Assembly (NCBI GenBank): GCA_913019905.1
Contig: CAJVZD010000010.1
Location: forward strand, 1-64,000
DNA length: 64,000 nucleotides
DNA from: an uncultured Cellvibrionales bacterium
GTDB lineage: Bacteria; Pseudomonadota; Gammaproteobacteria; Pseudomonadales; Dasaniaceae
Direction: 5' to 3'
A model generated the notes under the pieces. That model saw nothing but the letters and a program-made list of their open reading frames with translations, was not told where the DNA came from and ran no database searches. Below, piece after piece: positions 1 to 8,737 of this stretch. Position 1 is the stretch's first letter; each line of letters opens with the position of its first letter. A program made the position numbers and the translations under genes.

Positions 1-166
1 TTGTGTCAAGACTATCGGATGAGTATTGTACATCCCGATCATCCATAGTAAGCAATATCGCCTTCCCAGAATTTTCCCGAAAAATCTTAGAAAAAATCGA
101 GTCCGGAATGGCATGAGAATCTACTAATTCCTTATTTTTCTGGCATAACTTACACAGCTTTGACAT
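1..166 (-). CDS. Partial integron-cassette protein with N-terminal CxxC, cut by window edge
   Basis: An open frame runs from an ATG at 166 leftward off the window with no stop, giving about 55 codons. The N-terminus reads MSKLCKLCQKN and is followed by DSHAIP, so a CxxC pair precedes an SH-x-IP motif. That arrangement recalls small zinc-binding or HNH-like proteins, but too little is present to assign a function. The ATG lies about 18 nt beyond the presumed attC crossover at 184-190, the short leader expected for an integron cassette, and the gene shares the leftward orientation of the first cassette. Reading frame and position are seen; cassette membership is inferred; the family is uncertain. 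Confidence 0.55.
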   Translation of the reverse strand, partial: MSKLCKLCQKNKELVDSHAIPDSIFSKIFRENSGKAILLTMDDRDVQYSSDSLDT

Positions 167-183
167 TGCTAAATTCTCAGAAT

Positions 184-275
184 AGCTAACGCTGAGTGAA
201 TGGGCCGCGTTGCTGCGAAGCAGCGCTTTTAGCGGTCCAGCACGAAGTGCGTTCATTGCACGTATTGTTATACAC
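184..275 (-). other. attC-like recombination site ending cassette 1
   Basis: Read on the minus strand, a GTATAACAA box at about 275-267 and a GCGTTAGCT box at about 192-184 bracket an imperfect long palindrome of about 90 nt. Its arms contain GGACCGC (minus strand) against GCGGCCC, plus internal hairpins GCTGC-TTC-GCAGC and GCAC-TTC-GTGC. The stop codon of the upstream cassette gene falls inside the first box, as is common in integron cassettes. The match to the RYYYAAC/GTTRRRY consensus is imperfect at the outer bases. Divergent placement from intI supports the call. A chance repetitive palindrome is the alternative. Confidence 0.65.
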
Positions 276-624
276 TTTTTGCCAACTCTCGACTGGTGAA
301 TATGAGGCTTAACCCGATTGTAAGAATGGATAAAACCACGCCGTAGATGCCAATAAAGAATACATACAAGCTGACTGCCAGGATACAGGTAGATGCGGAA
401 TAGATGTATGGGCTTGAAGCACCGGATCGTGCGGCGTTAAGGCCATTGAGTAGTGCAAAGGTTATAGCCGCCGGAAGAGTGAATATCGCCAAGACAACGA
501 CAACCATGAATTCGGATTCTTTGGGCACTGAATTTCCGTTCAAGATGTTGTTCACCAAAAAGGTAATAAAGATACATATGACCGCACCCCAGAAGCTCCA
601 TGCCGAATCCTTTAAGTACTTCAT
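268..624 (-). CDS. Small integral membrane protein of first integron cassette
   Basis: About 118 residues from the ATG at 624, chosen because AAGGAAAGGA lies directly upstream; the frame is open to 693. The protein is almost entirely hydrophobic, with about four predicted membrane spans (near residues 9-28, 38-58, 70-95 and 95-115 of this start). A short polar loop with NGNSVPKE follows the first span. I do not recognise a family. It is the first gene left of the integron integrase, points away from it, and its TAA stop lies within the attC-like site. This matches cassette genes, which often encode orphan membrane or surface proteins. Expression would come from a promoter in or near intI or attI, which I cannot place. 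Confidence 0.6.
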   Translation of the reverse strand: MKYLKDSAWSFWGAVICIFITFLVNNILNGNSVPKESEFMVVVVLAIFTLPAAITFALLNGLNAARSGASSPYIYSASTCILAVSLYVFFIGIYGVVLSILTIGLSLIFTSRELAKSV

Positions 625-663
625 TCCTTTCCTTGTGTATAACATTATATTCAACGTCGCCAA

Positions 664-926
664 GACGTAAAACTTTACGTCATAGAGACACAAAAAGATT
701 CAACTTTTCATAGTGGAGCCAAAAAAAGCTCTCGCAATCAACTGGTTACAGTCAACCATAATCTACGACGTAAAACATTACGTCAACTAATTTCAAATTT
801 CGGTAAAAAAATACCAGTCTCCAAGACATATATTTCTGACGGAACGCTTCTGTTCAGGGCTCGGTAAACTAACACTATCAAGGACTTACGCAGAAATTCG
901 TTTTTGGCGACGTAAAACATTACGTC
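664..926. repeat. Three copies of palindrome GACGTAA-N4-TTACGTC in the integron head
   Basis: The 18-bp sequence occurs at 664-681 (spacer AACT), 767-784 (spacer AACA) and 909-926 (spacer AACA). Each copy has perfect 7-bp arms. All three lie between the first cassette gene and intI and nowhere else that I noticed. They could be operators for a regulator of integrase or cassette expression, accessory integrase-binding repeats of attI, or a host-factor site. The copies are seen; the role is inference. Confidence 0.8.
698..704 (-). other. Candidate attI core site
   Basis: The minus strand reads GTTGAAT, an exact match to the integron core consensus GTTRRRY. It lies between intI and the start of the first cassette gene, about 75 nt upstream of that gene. 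If correct, cassette 1 spans roughly 190-703. A 7-nt degenerate match is weak alone and is supported only by position. Confidence 0.4.
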
Positions 927-961
927 ACCGATGAGAGCTTGACGAACGAATCACCACGATG

Positions 962-981
962 TACTGTATATAAAAACAGCA
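962..981 (+). promoter_or_regulatory. LexA (SOS) box in front of intI
   Basis: TACTGTATATAAAAACAGCA contains CTGT-N8-ACAG with an AT-rich centre, a near-consensus gammaproteobacterial LexA operator. It ends four bases before the first possible intI ATG, so LexA bound here should block intI transcription or early elongation. SOS control of integron integrases is established in Vibrio and for class 1 integrons. Confidence 0.88.
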
Positions 982-984
982 TGG

Positions 985-1980
985 ATGCTAGTTATGAAAT
1001 CTCAATTCCTCAATGAACTTGCCAATCATCTTCGCGCCAGAAATTACAGTATTCGTACAGAGCGCACCTATTCGTATTGGGTAAGCTATTTTATTCGACA
1101 TCACAATTTTCGCCATCCAAAAGACATGGGAGAAAATGAAATTCGTAGTTTCCTGTCTTTTTTGGCCGTAAAGCGCAACGCTTCTCCCAGCACGCAAAAA
1201 ACGGCTTTAAATGCGCTGGTATACCTGTATAAGAAATTCTATCAACGTGAAATGGGTGATTTTAGTGATTTTACCCGTGCAAGTTCTCCAAAAAAAATAC
1301 CGACGGTTTTAACGCGTGACGAAATCAGCAGGCTGTTTAGTCATTTGGATGGTGATGCCAGATTGTGTGCGGCCTTTATGTACGGGTCCGGGTTGCGCAT
1401 AATGGAAACAGTTAGGTTGCGTGTTCAAGATATCGACTTCGATAAATTAATTGTCATGGTGCGAGACGGGAAGGGAAGAAAATCACGTATAACAACATTA
1501 GCACCTGAGTTAATCGAACGCCTAAACACCCATGTCAATCACGTCGAATCTCGCTTCGAAATCGATAAACTCAACGCCCAGTGGGACGGTGTTTATCTGC
1601 CCTACGCACTAGAGCGAAAGTATCCGTCAGCTGCTTTCGAGCTAGGCTGGCAATACTTATTTCCGGCGCGAGGATATAGCAGCGACCCCCGCTCCGAGAA
1701 GATTCGCCGACACCATATTGGCGAACAAAGTATCCAACGCGCGGTTAAGTCGGCCGTGCGTAAAGCAGACATACGCAAGCCTGCATCGTGCCATACGCTT
1801 AGGCACTCCTTTGCGACACATTTACTCGAGCGCGGTGCGGACATTCGAACCGTACAGGAACAACTGGGCCACAATGATGTGAAAACAACAGAAATTTACA
1901 CCCATGTTCTCGGCCGCGGCGGCCAGAATGTACACAGTCCCTTTAGCGATTTAACATTCGAAAAGAACGATTTCACGTGA
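985..1980 (+). CDS. intI: Integron integrase IntI (tyrosine recombinase)
   Basis: A 331-residue tyrosine recombinase that would insert and excise gene cassettes between attI and attC. The N-terminal SAM-like core-binding domain covers about residues 1-95. The catalytic domain carries the box I Arg in YGSGLRIMETVRLR, the box II HTLRHSFATHLLERGADIRT and LGHNDVKTTEIYTH, with the nucleophilic Tyr in the last. The segment GVYLPYALERKYPSAAFELG followed by WQYLFPA is the IntI-specific insertion that separates integron integrases from XerC/D. An alternative ATG at 994 has GGA at a suitable distance and may be the true start. Transcription is divergent from the cassettes, the normal integron layout, and a LexA box covers the promoter region. 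No catalytic residue appears missing, so the enzyme looks functional. Confidence 0.95.
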   Translation: MLVMKSQFLNELANHLRARNYSIRTERTYSYWVSYFIRHHNFRHPKDMGENEIRSFLSFLAVKRNASPSTQKTALNALVYLYKKFYQREMGDFSDFTRASSPKKIPTVLTRDEISRLFSHLDGDARLCAAFMYGSGLRIMETVRLRVQDIDFDKLIVMVRDGKGRKSRITTLAPELIERLNTHVNHVESRFEIDKLNAQWDGVYLPYALERKYPSAAFELGWQYLFPARGYSSDPRSEKIRRHHIGEQSIQRAVKSAVRKADIRKPASCHTLRHSFATHLLERGADIRTVQEQLGHNDVKTTEIYTHVLGRGGQNVHSPFSDLTFEKNDFT

Positions 1981-2163
1981 TCGGGAAATTATCGGAGCTC
2001 CACTAAGCTGAATTACAAGGCTAACGTTCGGATACAATTTTGGACATTCGGCCCCGTGCTTATGGTGGCACGATGTGAGCCTTTTGCACCTGGTGACAAA
2101 TTAACAACAACTATTAGCCTCGGCATTGCCGACTAATCCACCGCGGCATGTTTGGTGATGCGA

Positions 2164-2568
2164 TTACGTCAATAACACCAATACCAGCGACATTAGTAGA
2201 ATACTCAGAACGCGGTAGCCGGACTGAATTAACAACAATTGGTTGCCCCAACCACAGAATAAATTGTCTGACAGCAAGGCAGGGAATACGATTAATACTC
2301 CCAGAGTAAGGCCTACCCCAAAACCGGCCGATAAGCTGGATACTCCGGTAAGCGACATTATGATTGCAACTCCGATAGCGGTCATTAGGCTCGCCGCGAC
2401 GCTGCCGATCATCGGCAAGGTACTACTACCCAAGGTATCGGGGGTTTTTCCAATACTCTGCATCCACTTTTCACCAAAGAGCAGCGGTGAATACCACAAC
2501 GCGCCTAAAGCCATGCCAACCGCTGTTGCAACCACAACAGCAATAACATTAATATCAAACAATTCCAT
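2164..2568 (-). CDS. DUF1761 family membrane protein
   Basis: A 134-residue inner-membrane protein with four predicted spans. The N-terminal span is followed by ALWYSPLLFGEKWMQ, the signature of the DUF1761 family. Function in this family is unknown. It stands alone: intI points away from it, and upstream lies a 152-bp inverted-repeat element. The length is normal for the family. Assignment to the family rests on the WYSP-x-LFG-x-xW pattern and the hydrophobic profile. Confidence 0.85.
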   Translation of the reverse strand: MELFDINVIAVVVATAVGMALGALWYSPLLFGEKWMQSIGKTPDTLGSSTLPMIGSVAASLMTAIGVAIIMSLTGVSSLSAGFGVGLTLGVLIVFPALLSDNLFCGWGNQLLLIQSGYRVLSILLMSLVLVLLT

Positions 2569-2606
2569 AAAAAAACCCTAATCAGTTTCGTTCAAAAGTA
2601 AAGTTT

Positions 2607-2758
2607 GTGACGGTCCAGAAACTTCAAGCAATAATATGTGTTTCTTTTTTAGGTCGGGCTTTAACCCAACGATTCGAACTTTTCTCGGCTCTTCCTATCA
2701 GCTGTTAACATCGCAGTAAACCCGACCGACAGATAGTGAGCTGTTTCTGGACCGACAC
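2607..2758. repeat. 152-bp element with nested inverted repeats, MITE-like
   Basis: The ends are GTGACGGTCCAGAAAC (2607-2622) and GTTTCTGGACCGACAC (2743-2758), an inverted repeat of 16 bp with one mismatch. A second pair, GGTCGGG (2652-2658) and CCCGACC (2721-2727), nests inside. It contains no reading frame of note. It lies between the DUF1761 start and the hydrolase stop, both leftward genes. It could be a miniature transposable element, a recombination or structural element, or an elaborate terminator. No clear target duplication was seen. Confidence 0.55.
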
Positions 2759-2768
2759 TAGTCAACCG

Positions 2769-3794
2769 TCAATCCGCCGATACTTCAATTCTCGAATCAG
2801 TTGTCGATTGATACCAGTCGAGAATAAAACGGCGTGAGTCACTATCGTCAACAATACTCATATGGTTGGCACCCTTAACGATTTTGACGTCGATAAGGGG
2901 TGCTGGTTTCTCAACACCAAACACCGAGGCAAACTTCTCCGGATGAAAACTCTCATCGCTGCTCCCAACAAGTACCAGTGTGGGAACTGCGATTTTCTTG
3001 ATATCGTCGACATAATGACTGGGCCCATAGTTGACCGCCATGCGGTAGGAATAACTGGGAACCTGTAACTCATCATTCCACTCTTCGGGTCGATTGAAAA
3101 TGAGTACCTTCAAGTCGTTAAACAACCGAATGCCGAATCGATTTAACATCGAAAGTCCAATCCAACGCTTTAACACAACGGTGACCCATCCTCCGCTGTT
3201 AGGTTTAACCGTTGGAGCATCATGCCCCAAATAAGGCGCGAACAAGAGTAAACCATCCGGTTGGCGAACTTGCTTATTGCCGACATACCGCAGTGCCATT
3301 CCGCCGCCAGAAGAGTGCCCGCCCAGCAGTATTTTTGTCCCGCCGAACTTATTGCTGATATCCGTAAACAGATCCTCCACGTCATGATCGAGTTGCCCGA
3401 TATAATCGATGTCACCCCGTCTTCCCTTGTTTCTGCCATGCCCTCTCAGATCGGGAGTAACAACTCGACATAGACCCGTGTCAGATAAATACGCGGCGAT
3501 TTGACTCAAATATCGACTATCTGTTCCGGAACCGTGCAACAGAACTAATGTCGAGTCACAGCTGCTATCGGAGTTATAGACTCTTGAGAAAAGCTGGGTT
3601 CCATCTCGTAATGTAACCCAGTGCTCTTCGCCCGAAATAATATTCTTTCCGCTTTCACTTAGGGTGCTGTAGTCATAGTTCTCACCGTCACTCTTCTGTG
3701 GAGCCGGCCAAACAATCAGCACAGCACAGATACAAAAATAAATAGCGATAGCGTAAAGTAGAAACATAGTTGTTTTCTTTATTATTCTCTTCAT
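2769..3794 (-). CDS. Membrane-anchored alpha/beta hydrolase, lysophospholipase-like
   Basis: A 341-residue serine hydrolase. Residues 1-30 form an N-terminal signal or anchor (KKTTMFLLYAIAIYFCICAV). The oxyanion region LLHGSGTDSR and the nucleophile elbow GGHSSGGGMALRY follow. DLRGHGRNKGRRG resembles the monoglyceride lipase/lysophospholipase (PldB-like) group. The acid Asp is probably in VLVGSSDESF and the His in GANHMSI near the C-terminus. It likely acts on ester lipids or small esters in the periplasm. The gene stands alone, with its stop 10 nt left of the inverted-repeat element. Substrate cannot be read from sequence. Confidence 0.85.
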   Translation of the reverse strand: MKRIIKKTTMFLLYAIAIYFCICAVLIVWPAPQKSDGENYDYSTLSESGKNIISGEEHWVTLRDGTQLFSRVYNSDSSCDSTLVLLHGSGTDSRYLSQIAAYLSDTGLCRVVTPDLRGHGRNKGRRGDIDYIGQLDHDVEDLFTDISNKFGGTKILLGGHSSGGGMALRYVGNKQVRQPDGLLLFAPYLGHDAPTVKPNSGGWVTVVLKRWIGLSMLNRFGIRLFNDLKVLIFNRPEEWNDELQVPSYSYRMAVNYGPSHYVDDIKKIAVPTLVLVGSSDESFHPEKFASVFGVEKPAPLIDVKIVKGANHMSIVDDSDSRRFILDWYQSTTDSRIEVSAD

Positions 3795-4044
3795 TATTTT
3801 ACTATTATATTTTTCACTCTATTGCACTCTTTATTACTTTCAACTTATCCATTTCGGTCAGCGCGTGACTTGCGCCGAATTCTAGATGCTGCAGTTATAT
3901 CTCGTCGACTCATGCTGTTGTCTACTTAAGTTTTATCCGCGTACTCACGAGGTAGAACGAACAGACTTATTTCGACGGTCTTCAAGCACAAAATTCAAAA
4001 AATAAAAAACATCACCAATACAGACAATGTTAGTTATCTAGATA

Positions 4045-4446
4045 CTATTCTATTTTTTGTTCATCGTATTCATTTTGTGTGCCCTCGCCGGGGGTAATAA
4101 ATAACATTTTTGCGACGCTGTCTATCTTTGCTGTGTGCCAAACGCCTTTGGGCACAATAACGGTCTCGCCCTCCGTACTCAACTTCATTTCCCGGTTAGT
4201 ATTGTCAATCCTGAGGATAAATGTTGCAGCACCCGATAAAAGCACCACAATTTCATCACCGTTAGGATGCACTTCCCAACTGGGCCAATCCTCTTTAAAT
4301 TCATGTATTGCAATAAGTTCATGACCCTTAAAATCCGCATAGTCTCGGTCCAGATCCTCGTACACCTGAGGAGAGTTAACGACGGTGTGCGCCTCCTTGT
4401 CAGGACTTAAAACGACAAATTTATGCTCAATATTGAAGCTTTCCAT
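4045..4446 (-). CDS. Cupin-domain protein
   Basis: A 133-residue single-domain cupin from the ATG at 4446, picked because AAGGG lies 8 nt upstream; the frame extends to 4476. Cupin motif 1 appears as WEVHPNGDEIVVLLSG, with His and Glu metal ligands, and motif 2 as VIVPKGVWHTAKI with the second His. A DUF-like N-terminal arm precedes the barrel. Such small cupins are metal-binding and may be isomerases, dioxygenases or sensors; the substrate is not evident. It is the third gene in a leftward stretch with a VOC protein and a GNAT enzyme, though gaps of 100-200 nt argue against a tight operon. Confidence 0.8.
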   Translation of the reverse strand: MESFNIEHKFVVLSPDKEAHTVVNSPQVYEDLDRDYADFKGHELIAIHEFKEDWPSWEVHPNGDEIVVLLSGAATFILRIDNTNREMKLSTEGETVIVPKGVWHTAKIDSVAKMLFITPGEGTQNEYDEQKIE

Positions 4447-4643
4447 GTTAAGCCCTTTTTGACATCTGTGAACCAAAGAACAACAGGCGTGTCGGTAGGC
4501 CTGTGCAGTGACATTTTACTCGCTCATGTAGCCTGCACCGATTGATTCCGATATGACTGTCTCTCTATTTCACGATTTCACTACCCTAACTTACCATAAA
4601 ACCCTGTTTAGTCACTTTGAATGCGAACAAAGAATAACGGAAG

Positions 4644-5030
4644 TTACTGCCCGGGTGGTGGTTCCCACAACTCCACTTTGTTTCCCTCAGGATCCAGAAC
4701 CCAACCAAACTTCCCGTACTCTGAATCCTCTGTTTCATCCATTACGTCACAGCCTTCAGCCCGCAATACAGGCAACAGTGCGTCTAAATCATCAACGCGA
4801 TAATTAATCATGAATGGAAAAGCACTGGGATCAAAGTAGTCGGTCGTAACATCAGCGATATTCCAAACGGTGGTGCCCGTCACCGCCTGACTATCATCGT
4901 CAGACCAACGAAAAACCGTTCCGCCCCAGTCCTGCACATCAATTCCAAGATGATTTTTATACCATTCACGCAGCGCCGCAGGATCTTTGGCCTTAAAAAA
5001 AACTCCTCCGATACCCGTCACTCTTTTCAT
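4644..5030 (-). CDS. VOC (glyoxalase/bleomycin resistance) family protein
   Basis: A 128-residue protein with one pair of beta-alpha-beta-beta-beta modules. The N-terminus GIGGVFFKAKDPAALREWYK and the C-terminal LDPEGNKVELWEPP are typical of VOC enzymes. The Glu in VELWE is the usual metal ligand of the second module. It probably acts as a homodimer on a small molecule, possibly as a lyase or binding protein; nothing points to a substrate. The ATG is preceded by GGAGG in the minus strand (about 5034-5040), a strong ribosome binding site. The GNAT gene lies 40 nt upstream in the same direction, so the two may be co-transcribed. Confidence 0.88.
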   Translation of the reverse strand: MKRVTGIGGVFFKAKDPAALREWYKNHLGIDVQDWGGTVFRWSDDDSQAVTGTTVWNIADVTTDYFDPSAFPFMINYRVDDLDALLPVLRAEGCDVMDETEDSEYGKFGWVLDPEGNKVELWEPPPGQ

Positions 5031-5070
5031 ATCAACCTCCTGCTACCGACAGAAATCGATTAATAACGTC

Positions 5071-5520
5071 CTACGGTTCAACCTCGTCATCAATGAATTC
5101 GTAATAAATATCCCATTCCTCTTCATGAGTATAGCGAAACCCGTGTTTTTTGTAGAAGTCATTGGAGCGACTCTCGCGCAGCGCGCCAAGACGAATCGAT
5201 AGCCCCTCCGACTTCGCCCGCTGTTTGATTAATGACAGAATACTACCGCCAAAACCGTAGCCTTGATAATCTGGATGCAGATACAAATGGTCAATATGAA
5301 GGTGATCAGCATTAATATTCAGCACGTAAAACCCCGCGAGCTTATCCTCAACCATGATTTTCCGAGTGCGCTCTTTCGAGAATTTTTCCAAAAATCGGTT
5401 TCGCGCGCGCTGCGGATCAAATCGGCCAATAAACTCCAGGCTTTCTTTCATTGCCGATATTCTTAACTGAGCCAATGACTCCCCGTCACTATCGTCGACT
5501 TTGGCAATTATGTAGCCCAT
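5071..5520 (-). CDS. GNAT family N-acetyltransferase
   Basis: A 149-residue acyl-CoA transferase. The acetyl-CoA binding motif A is visible as LYLHPDYQGYGFGGSILSLI (Q/R-x-x-G-x-G/A type). It is followed by RLGALRESRSNDFYKKHGFR, the usual beta5/alpha4 segment. The N-terminal part (DGESLAQLRISAMKESLE) resembles single-domain GNATs of the YjaB/RimI-like group. The target amine is unknown. It is placed 40 nt upstream of the VOC gene in the same direction. Confidence 0.87.
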   Translation of the reverse strand: MGYIIAKVDDSDGESLAQLRISAMKESLEFIGRFDPQRARNRFLEKFSKERTRKIMVEDKLAGFYVLNINADHLHIDHLYLHPDYQGYGFGGSILSLIKQRAKSEGLSIRLGALRESRSNDFYKKHGFRYTHEEEWDIYYEFIDDEVEP

Positions 5521-5857
5521 CTCCCATTTCCCTCTGTGCCTCTACTTTCCTTATTTTTGTCACTGTGCAAGGTCTTCTCGTCGAACATTATTCTAATCTG
5601 CGAACAGCAAGCATTGCAGCCTCCTAAGAACAACATGGATAAACATAGAAAAGAACATCAACTCGACGATAATACGAAACGGATGTTACTTAGCATCAAA
5701 AATTAGATTGTAATTAAGTTAGCATTCCATGCCACGCGGCGGCAGACACAAACTTACCCATTGAATTTCTACAATCAGTATATCCGTTCTATACTCAATG
5801 TTAAGAGGGAAAGAAAACTTTGAACAGGGATCAAATATGCCTTAACGGGTAACATTA
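5521..5857. other. Intergenic region between divergent GNAT and kinase genes
   Basis: The 337 nt hold the promoter regions of two divergent genes. I see no convincing coding frame, RNA gene or strong hairpin. A TTGAATTTCTACA and TTCTATACTCAATG stretch around 5760-5800 could hold -35/-10 elements for the kinase, but this is not decisive. Confidence 0.4.
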
Positions 5858-7705
5858 GTGCGCATACTCAACAAATCTAACAGCGGTAAACCGCTCGCAA
5901 TTCGTATTCTTGCTTATATTCTTATTTGCAGCACGATATTTGCTATTCTGGCCACTGCTGTACAGCTGTATTTTGACTATCGCAACGACGTAACGGTGAT
6001 GGAACGACGTCTTAAAGACGTACAAAACAGTAATATCATGCAACTGTCGCGCAGTTTATGGGAAGTCGACCGAGAGTTGGTGCAACTGCAATTGGACGGT
6101 ATCGTACAACTTCCAGACATCGTCTACGTAGACCTGCGAACGTCCAATGGCGACTTTTTCCACTCCGGGAATTTACCTGTCAGCGCTCGTATCATCAAAC
6201 ACCCTTTCAACATCAGCCATACCGATAAAAAAAGTTACAATCTGGGTGAGCTGAATGTTGTGATCAGCCTTGAATCCATTTATCAGCGGCTTTGGGACAA
6301 AGTGCTCATTATTTTCGTCACACAGTCTATAAAAGCATTTTTGGTGTCGGTACTTATTCTAATGATTGTACAGTTTTTGGTAACCAGGCATCTCGGTGCC
6401 ATGGCAGATTACGCCAGGCAATTGCACATTGGAAATCTGGATGAGTCATTGCATCTAAACCGGAAGACCCCAAAAACACCCGATGAATTAGATGACGTGG
6501 TGAATGCAATCAATTCAATGCGGCTATCACTCATTGAAGACGCTCGAAAACTGACACAAGCCAAGGAAGCCGCCGAAGCAGCCAACATCACTAAAGACCG
6601 ATTTTTATCTTCCATGAGCCACGAAATACGAACGCCACTCAATGGCATCATCGGCATGTCTTCACTGCTACAGGAATCTTTAAAGAATGAAGATGATCAG
6701 GAGTCAATAAAGATCATCGAACAATCGGCCGCTAGCTTGCTGGTCATTCTGGACGATATTTTGGATTTGGCAATGCTGCAAGAAGAGAGTTTGCGGTTAA
6801 GACTATCTCCTTTCAACTTGCGAAAACTGATTGAAAAAATACCGGTATTAGTCGGCCCCTTAGCCGAACCCAAAAACATTACCATCATAACGAAGATTTC
6901 ACCGGAACTGCCCAATTATTTGATCGGTGACAGCAGACGCTTGCAACAGATTTTTTTCAACCTGACATTTAATGCGGTTAAATTCAGTTCTGCGGGAACC
7001 GTCAGAATAACGATCCATGTCGAAAACATCGATCAGAGCAATGTCAACTTATCATGCCATATACAAGATTCCGGCAGCGGCATTGGCGCCGATAAATTGA
7101 GAAAAATCTATGATATTTTCACCCCGGGAGATGATTCAAACACACGAACGGTTGGGGGAACCGGTATCGGGCTAAGCATTTGTAAGCGCCTGGTTGAGCG
7201 TATGGGTGGCAGCTTAAGTGTGCAGTCTAAAGAAAACGAAGGTTCAATCTTTACTATCCATATAAGTCTTCCAATCTCCGACAATAATGACAAAGACAAG
7301 CAAACTCTGATAGAAATCGGAAGTTTAAATATGGCCGACGCTAAAGTTCTGGTCGTTGAAGATAACGAAATAAATCAATTAATCACTGTAAGAATGCTAC
7401 AAAAATACGACTGCCAGGTAGATGTGGCAAATAATGGCAAAGAGGCCGTGACTAAATGTCGGGAAAACGCCTACTCCCTGATATTAATGGACTGTCAAAT
7501 GCCTATTATGGACGGTTATCAAGCCACTATTGAAATAAGAAAAATAGATAGACAAAAAGGTCGAGAAACGCCCATTGTGGCACTTACCGCTAACGCGATG
7601 GACGGCGATCGCGAAAAATGTCTTGATGCAGGAATGGATGATCACGTTGCAAAACCGATTAAAAGGGAAGTGTTGGAAAAAACGCTGACGGAGTTTTTAC
7701 AGTAA
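5858..7705 (+). CDS. Hybrid sensor histidine kinase/response regulator
   Basis: 615 residues from a GTG start. Membrane spans at about 13-38 and 147-175 bracket a periplasmic sensor of about 110 residues containing [20 protein letters not shown]. This sensor is seen in many gammaproteobacterial signalling proteins and its ligand is unknown. HAMP follows (about 176-228), then HisKA with phospho-acceptor H255 in [13 protein letters not shown]. HATPase has its N box near 373, DSGSGIG at 404-410 and GGTGIGLS at 433-440. A C-terminal receiver has acidic ED at 501-502, phospho-acceptor D545 and K599. The receiver suggests a phosphorelay through a separate Hpt protein, which is not in this window. 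No output regulator is adjacent. Confidence 0.93.
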   Translation: MRILNKSNSGKPLAIRILAYILICSTIFAILATAVQLYFDYRNDVTVMERRLKDVQNSNIMQLSRSLWEVDRELVQLQLDGIVQLPDIVYVDLRTSNGDFFHSGNLPVSARIIKHPFNISHTDKKSYNLGELNVVISLESIYQRLWDKVLIIFVTQSIKAFLVSVLILMIVQFLVTRHLGAMADYARQLHIGNLDESLHLNRKTPKTPDELDDVVNAINSMRLSLIEDARKLTQAKEAAEAANITKDRFLSSMSHEIRTPLNGIIGMSSLLQESLKNEDDQESIKIIEQSAASLLVILDDILDLAMLQEESLRLRLSPFNLRKLIEKIPVLVGPLAEPKNITIITKISPELPNYLIGDSRRLQQIFFNLTFNAVKFSSAGTVRITIHVENIDQSNVNLSCHIQDSGSGIGADKLRKIYDIFTPGDDSNTRTVGGTGIGLSICKRLVERMGGSLSVQSKENEGSIFTIHISLPISDNNDKDKQTLIEIGSLNMADAKVLVVEDNEINQLITVRMLQKYDCQVDVANNGKEAVTKCRENAYSLILMDCQMPIMDGYQATIEIRKIDRQKGRETPIVALTANAMDGDREKCLDAGMDDHVAKPIKREVLEKTLTEFLQ

Positions 7706-7769
7706 TATATCTCAGTCAAGAACCTCTCTTTTTAACGCCCGATACTCTTATCAACTCAGGTCTTAGGCC

Positions 7770-8507
7770 TCAATGACGCCTTAGCACATCCTCATAACGG
7801 TGATATATAGCGTCGATGACACCATTCTCTTGCAACTGTTTTACAGCTTGATCAAATTCATCTCGAATAGACTTTTCTCGAAAGCCAACATGGCTATAGA
7901 CATCTGGCCACAAATAGTGGACTGAAAAATCATCGGCGGTAAACTCCCTCTTATGCAACGGACGGTTAATGTCATAAAGAAAAATGAAGATATCGCCGAT
8001 CCGAACATCTTTGCTACCGTTTACCAATAGATTAGTGGTCACGAATGGCTTAGAGTGCTCGCTATAGGACCTGTTCGCCTCAGCCATCAAACGAAAGTCC
8101 ATACCTAACAGATCTGTAGCACCTTGATACGCGGCAATCGACTTACCTGCTAGTTCAGCAACACTATTGATGGACAGATTCTTCTTTTTAAAGGATACCG
8201 CGACATCTGTGTACCTAAACAAAGGGACAGAGAGAAAAGCCTTAACGTTAGATTCTTTGAATATATTGCAGCCTGCATCAATATTGCCTTCATCTAATTC
8301 AATTCTAATACGCTCGTTACTCATGAAAACGAATTTCACATGATGCTGCGGAAGTAGATCAAAGGCAGCTTTTGCGATATCAATAAACACGCCGGTCTCA
8401 CCCTTCTCGATAAAGAAAGGCTCAAACTTACCAACGCCAACCACCAATTCTTTTGCGCCCAAAACCGGCACTAACAGTATGAGAATAACGACTAAAATCT
8501 TCTTCAT
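7770..8507 (-). CDS. Orphan periplasmic solute-binding protein (PBP2, SBP_bac_3-like)
   Basis: 245 residues with a clear Sec signal peptide (residues 1-18, ending VLGAKE). The rest is a type 2 periplasmic binding fold: start VVGVGKFEPFFIEKGETGVF, middle SVAELAGKSIAAYQGATDLL, end AVKQLQENGVIDAIYHRY. It resembles amino-acid-type binding proteins. No permease or ATPase gene is adjacent, so it may serve a distant transporter or act as a sensor. It is convergent with the upstream hybrid kinase (64 nt apart). Its relation to that kinase is unclear. Confidence 0.85.
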   Translation of the reverse strand: MKKILVVILILLVPVLGAKELVVGVGKFEPFFIEKGETGVFIDIAKAAFDLLPQHHVKFVFMSNERIRIELDEGNIDAGCNIFKESNVKAFLSVPLFRYTDVAVSFKKKNLSINSVAELAGKSIAAYQGATDLLGMDFRLMAEANRSYSEHSKPFVTTNLLVNGSKDVRIGDIFIFLYDINRPLHKREFTADDFSVHYLWPDVYSHVGFREKSIRDEFDQAVKQLQENGVIDAIYHRYEDVLRRH

Positions 8508-8737
8508 GGCATGCGTCCAACGATCGACCGACAGCTATTGAACTAAAAGCTCTATTATAGCAGGGAATAGACCAATCAGATTTAGCCAAATTTAAATGGA
8601 GGTGTACGGCCCTCATCATCAAGTACTGATAGATGCTGATGGTAAGTAGGCTTTATCACTTCGGTGATAACTTTAGCTCTAGCCGATCACAAATCAGTAA
8701 ACGCTACTGAAAAGTAAATATCAATGAGGTAGCGCCC

